A stretch of 8,793 nucleotides of DNA from Prevotellaceae bacterium (lineage in GTDB: Bacteria; Bacteroidota; Bacteroidia; Bacteroidales; Bacteroidaceae): assembly GCA_021204885.1 (NCBI GenBank), contig JAJPYP010000273.1:1-8793 (forward strand), in the 5' to 3' direction. The translations under genes and the position numbers were made by a program. This document shows, piece after piece, positions 6,528 through 8,793 of this stretch. The first letter of the stretch is position 1, and every line of letters begins with the position of its first letter. The notes below the pieces were generated by a model. That model searched no databases. It was not told where the DNA came from and saw only the letters and a list, made by a program, of their open reading frames with translations.

Positions 6528-8793
6528 CCACCTCTTCGTAAGACTCGATGACATCGCCCACCTTGATGTCGTTGCAGTTGGTCAGGCTGATGCCGCACTC
6601 GAAGTTGGTGGCTACCTCCTTCACATCGTCCTTGAAGCGCTTCAAGGCGTTGATGGAGCCGGTGTAGACCACGATGCCTTCGCGCACGAGCCGTGCCTTG
6701 TCGGTGCGCTTTACCTTGCCGGTCTTTACCATAGCACCTGCCACGATGCCCACTTTGCTGATGTTGAAGACTTCGCGTACCTCGATGGTGGCCGTTACCT
6801 GTTCCTTTACGGTGGGGGCAAGCATGCCTTCCATGGCGGCCTTCACCTCTTCGATGGCATCGTAGATGACGGAGTACTTGCGGATGTCCACTCCGTCTTG
6901 TTCGGCCAAGCGGGCGGCTGGATTGGAGGGACGCACTTGGAAGCCCACGATGATGGCGTTGGAGGCGGCTGCCAAGGATACATCCGATTCGGATATCTGG
7001 CCTACGCCCTTGTGGATGACGTTCACCTGTATCAGCTCGGTGGAGAGCTTGATGAGCGAGTCGCTCAACGCCTCTACGGAACCGTCCACATCGCCCTTGA
7101 CGATGACGTTCAACTCGTGGAAATCGCCCAATGCGAGGCGGCGGCCCACTTCGTCCAAGGTGAGCATCTTCTGGGTGCGCAGTCCCTGCTCGCGTTGCAG
7201 CTGCTCGCGGCGGCTGGCAATCTCACGCGCCTCTTGTTCGGTCTCGATGACGTGGAACGTGTCGCCTGCGGCGGGTGCGCCGTTCAAGCCCAAGATGAGT
7301 GCCGGTTCGGCGGGACCGGCCTCTTTCATGCGTTGGTTGCGCTCGTTGAACATGGCCTTCACACGGCCGTAATGGGTACCGGCCAAGACAATGTCGCCCA
7401 TTTTCAATGTGCCGTTGGAAACGAGTACCGTAGCCACGTAGCCACGGCCTTTGTCCAAAGACGACTCGATGACAGAACCGGTGGCACGCCGGTTGGGATT
7501 GGCTTTGAGTTCCAGCATCTCGGCTTCGAGCAACACTTTCTCCATCAATTCGGGAACGCCCATGCCCTTCTTGGCCGATATGTCTTGCGACTGGTATTTT
7601 CCGCCCCACTCTTCTACAAGGAAGTTCATGGCCGCCAGCTCTTCCTTAATCTTGTCGGGATTGGCCGCCGGCTTGTCTATTTTGTTGATGGCGAATACAA
7701 TGGGAACGCCGGCTGCGGTGGCATGGTTGATGGCCTCCTTGGTTTGGGGCATCACATGGTCGTCGGCGGCCACGATGATGATGGCGATATCCGTCACCTT
7801 GGCGCCACGGGCACGCATGGCCGTGAAGGCTTCATGACCGGGCGTATCGAGGAAGGTGATGTGCCGGCCGTCTTCCAACTTGACGTGGTAAGCGCCGATG
7901 TGCTGGGTAATGCCGCCGGCCTCGCCCGCAATGACGTTTGACTTGCGGATGTAGTCGAGCAGCGAGGTCTTGCCATGGTCTACATGGCCCATGACGGTGA
8001 CAATCGGGGCGCGGGGTTGCAGGTCCTCTTCGGCATCGGCCTCCTCTTTGACGGCTTGCGCCACGTCGGCACTGATGTATTCGGTCTTGAACCCGAACTC
8101 TTCGGCCACAAGGTTGATGGTCTCGGCATCGAGCCGTTGGTTGATGGAGACCATGATGCCGATGCTCATACAGGTGGCGATGACTTGGGTAACGGAGATG
8201 TCCATCATGCTGGCCAGCTCGTTGGCGGTGACGAATTCCGTCAGCTTCAGTATCTTGCTCTCTTCCATCTCTTGGTTCTCCATCTCTTGCAGGCGGTTGG
8301 AGAAGAGGTCGCGTTTTTCCTTGCGGTACTTGGCGCCTTTGCTCTTGCTCTTGGAGGTGAGGCGGGCAAGGGTCTCTTTTACCTGCTTGGCCACATCTTC
8401 TTCGTTGACCTCCTGCTTGATGACAGGCTTCTTGAAACGGTCCTTGCCATGGTTCTTGCCGGCCACAGCGGCACTTTGCTGGCTGCTGCCGCTACCGCCG
8501 CCACCATTGCTTTTGGAACGTTCGCCGCTACCGCGTTGGTAGCCGCTTATGTTGTTGATGTCTACCTTCTCTTTATTGATGCGGACACGCTTCTTCTTGT
8601 TGGGGTCGGCCTTGGCATCGTGGGCGGGCTTGCTCTCGTCACCGCGAATCTCCTTGATGATGGCCTCTTTCATCTGCTTCTTCTGGTCTTGACGCACCTT
8701 CTCTTTCTTTTCACGCTCTTTACGTTTCTCCTCTTTCGACTTCTTCTTGGGGCGCGTGGATTGGTTCAAGGCGGTCAGGTCTATCTGCCCCAC
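6508..8793 (-). CDS. infB: Translation initiation factor IF-2 (5' end cut by the window edge)
   Basis: IF-2 is the GTPase that places fMet-tRNA on the 30S subunit and promotes subunit joining. The window holds 761 codons of its C-terminal part. Residue numbers here count from the window edge. Residues 1-180 are a Lys/Glu-rich, low-complexity arm with a Gly/Ser patch at 97-104. An IF2_N-type helical domain follows at about 181-240 ([20 protein letters not shown]). The G domain has G1 GHVDHGKT (269-276), G2 GGITQHIG (293-300), G3 DTPGH (316-320), G4 NKID (370-373) and G5 SAKKG (406-410), all intact. Domains II, III and the fMet-tRNA-binding domain IV follow (to EEVEVKQTL). The first codon at the edge is GTG, but the frame is still open and family members are longer, about 950-1000 residues in Bacteroidetes, so the real start lies beyond 8793. 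It converges on the glycosidase gene with a 6-base overlap. Confidence 0.97.
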   Translation of the reverse strand: MGQIDLTALNQSTRPKKKSKEEKRKEREKKEKVRQDQKKQMKEAIIKEIRGDESKPAHDAKADPNKKKRVRINKEKVDINNISGYQRGSGERSKSNGGGGSGSSQQSAAVAGKNHGKDRFKKPVIKQEVNEEDVAKQVKETLARLTSKSKSKGAKYRKEKRDLFSNRLQEMENQEMEESKILKLTEFVTANELASMMDISVTQVIATCMSIGIMVSINQRLDAETINLVAEEFGFKTEYISADVAQAVKEEADAEEDLQPRAPIVTVMGHVDHGKTSLLDYIRKSNVIAGEAGGITQHIGAYHVKLEDGRHITFLDTPGHEAFTAMRARGAKVTDIAIIIVAADDHVMPQTKEAINHATAAGVPIVFAINKIDKPAANPDKIKEELAAMNFLVEEWGGKYQSQDISAKKGMGVPELMEKVLLEAEMLELKANPNRRATGSVIESSLDKGRGYVATVLVSNGTLKMGDIVLAGTHYGRVKAMFNERNQRMKEAGPAEPALILGLNGAPAAGDTFHVIETEQEAREIASRREQLQREQGLRTQKMLTLDEVGRRLALGDFHELNVIVKGDVDGSVEALSDSLIKLSTELIQVNVIHKGVGQISESDVSLAAASNAIIVGFQVRPSNPAARLAEQDGVDIRKYSVIYDAIEEVKAAMEGMLAPTVKEQVTATIEVREVFNISKVGIVAGAMVKTGKVKRTDKARLVREGIVVYTGSINALKRFKDDVKEVATNFECGISLTNCNDIKVGDVIESYEEVEVKQTL

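Noticed and set aside
6898..7941. Plus-strand open frame (347 codons) antisense to infB
   Set aside because: It lies entirely over the conserved G domain and following domains of IF-2 and shows no motif of its own.
8791..8793. GTG at the window edge as the start of infB
   Set aside because: The frame is open to the edge, the downstream sequence is the middle of the N-terminal arm, and the family is about 200 residues longer.

Overview
The window looks like a piece of a chromosome from a fairly GC-rich member of the Bacteroidales (Bacteroides/Prevotella-type). The evidence is the Bacteroidetes-style -7 box (TAnnTTTG, seen twice as TAACTTTG) before two genes, the lack of clear Shine-Dalgarno sequences, the long Lys/Glu-rich N-terminal arm of IF-2, and the overall look of the UvrA and family-10-like glycosidase proteins. 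The genus cannot be fixed from this sequence alone.

Layout, left to right. Positions 1-258 hold no convincing gene but are packed with hairpins, an exact 33-bp direct repeat (39-bp period) and a short motif that occurs at both ends in inverted-repeat form. This may be an intergenic repeat or a small non-autonomous element. On the minus strand come a CPBP-family intramembrane protease (259-873) and, immediately upstream of it, a UbiA-superfamily prenyltransferase, most likely MenA of menaquinone synthesis (881-1795). The two are separated by 7 bp and probably co-transcribed. Positions 1796-1964 hold an AT-rich compound tandem repeat built from 7-, 14- and 15-bp units. Upstream of that, also on the minus strand, is a full-length uvrA (1965-4748). 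A roughly 240-bp divergent promoter region follows, with one -7 box facing each way, and then a plus-strand secreted family-10-like glycosyl hydrolase (DUF187 type) with a signal peptide (4987-6513). It converges on infB (translation initiation factor IF-2, minus strand, 6508-8793). infB is cut by the right edge and lacks its true N-terminus.

Four of the genes are core or near-core functions (respiratory quinone synthesis, nucleotide excision repair, translation initiation) plus a cell-envelope hydrolase and a membrane protease. No functional system joins them all. The only likely operon is menA-CPBP, possibly with uvrA read-through. I did not find a convincing new multi-gene system. The most unusual features are non-coding: the repeat-dense left end, the compound tandem repeat between uvrA and menA, and the 6-bp tail-to-tail overlap in which the glycosidase and infB genes both end inside one palindromic CTATAG.
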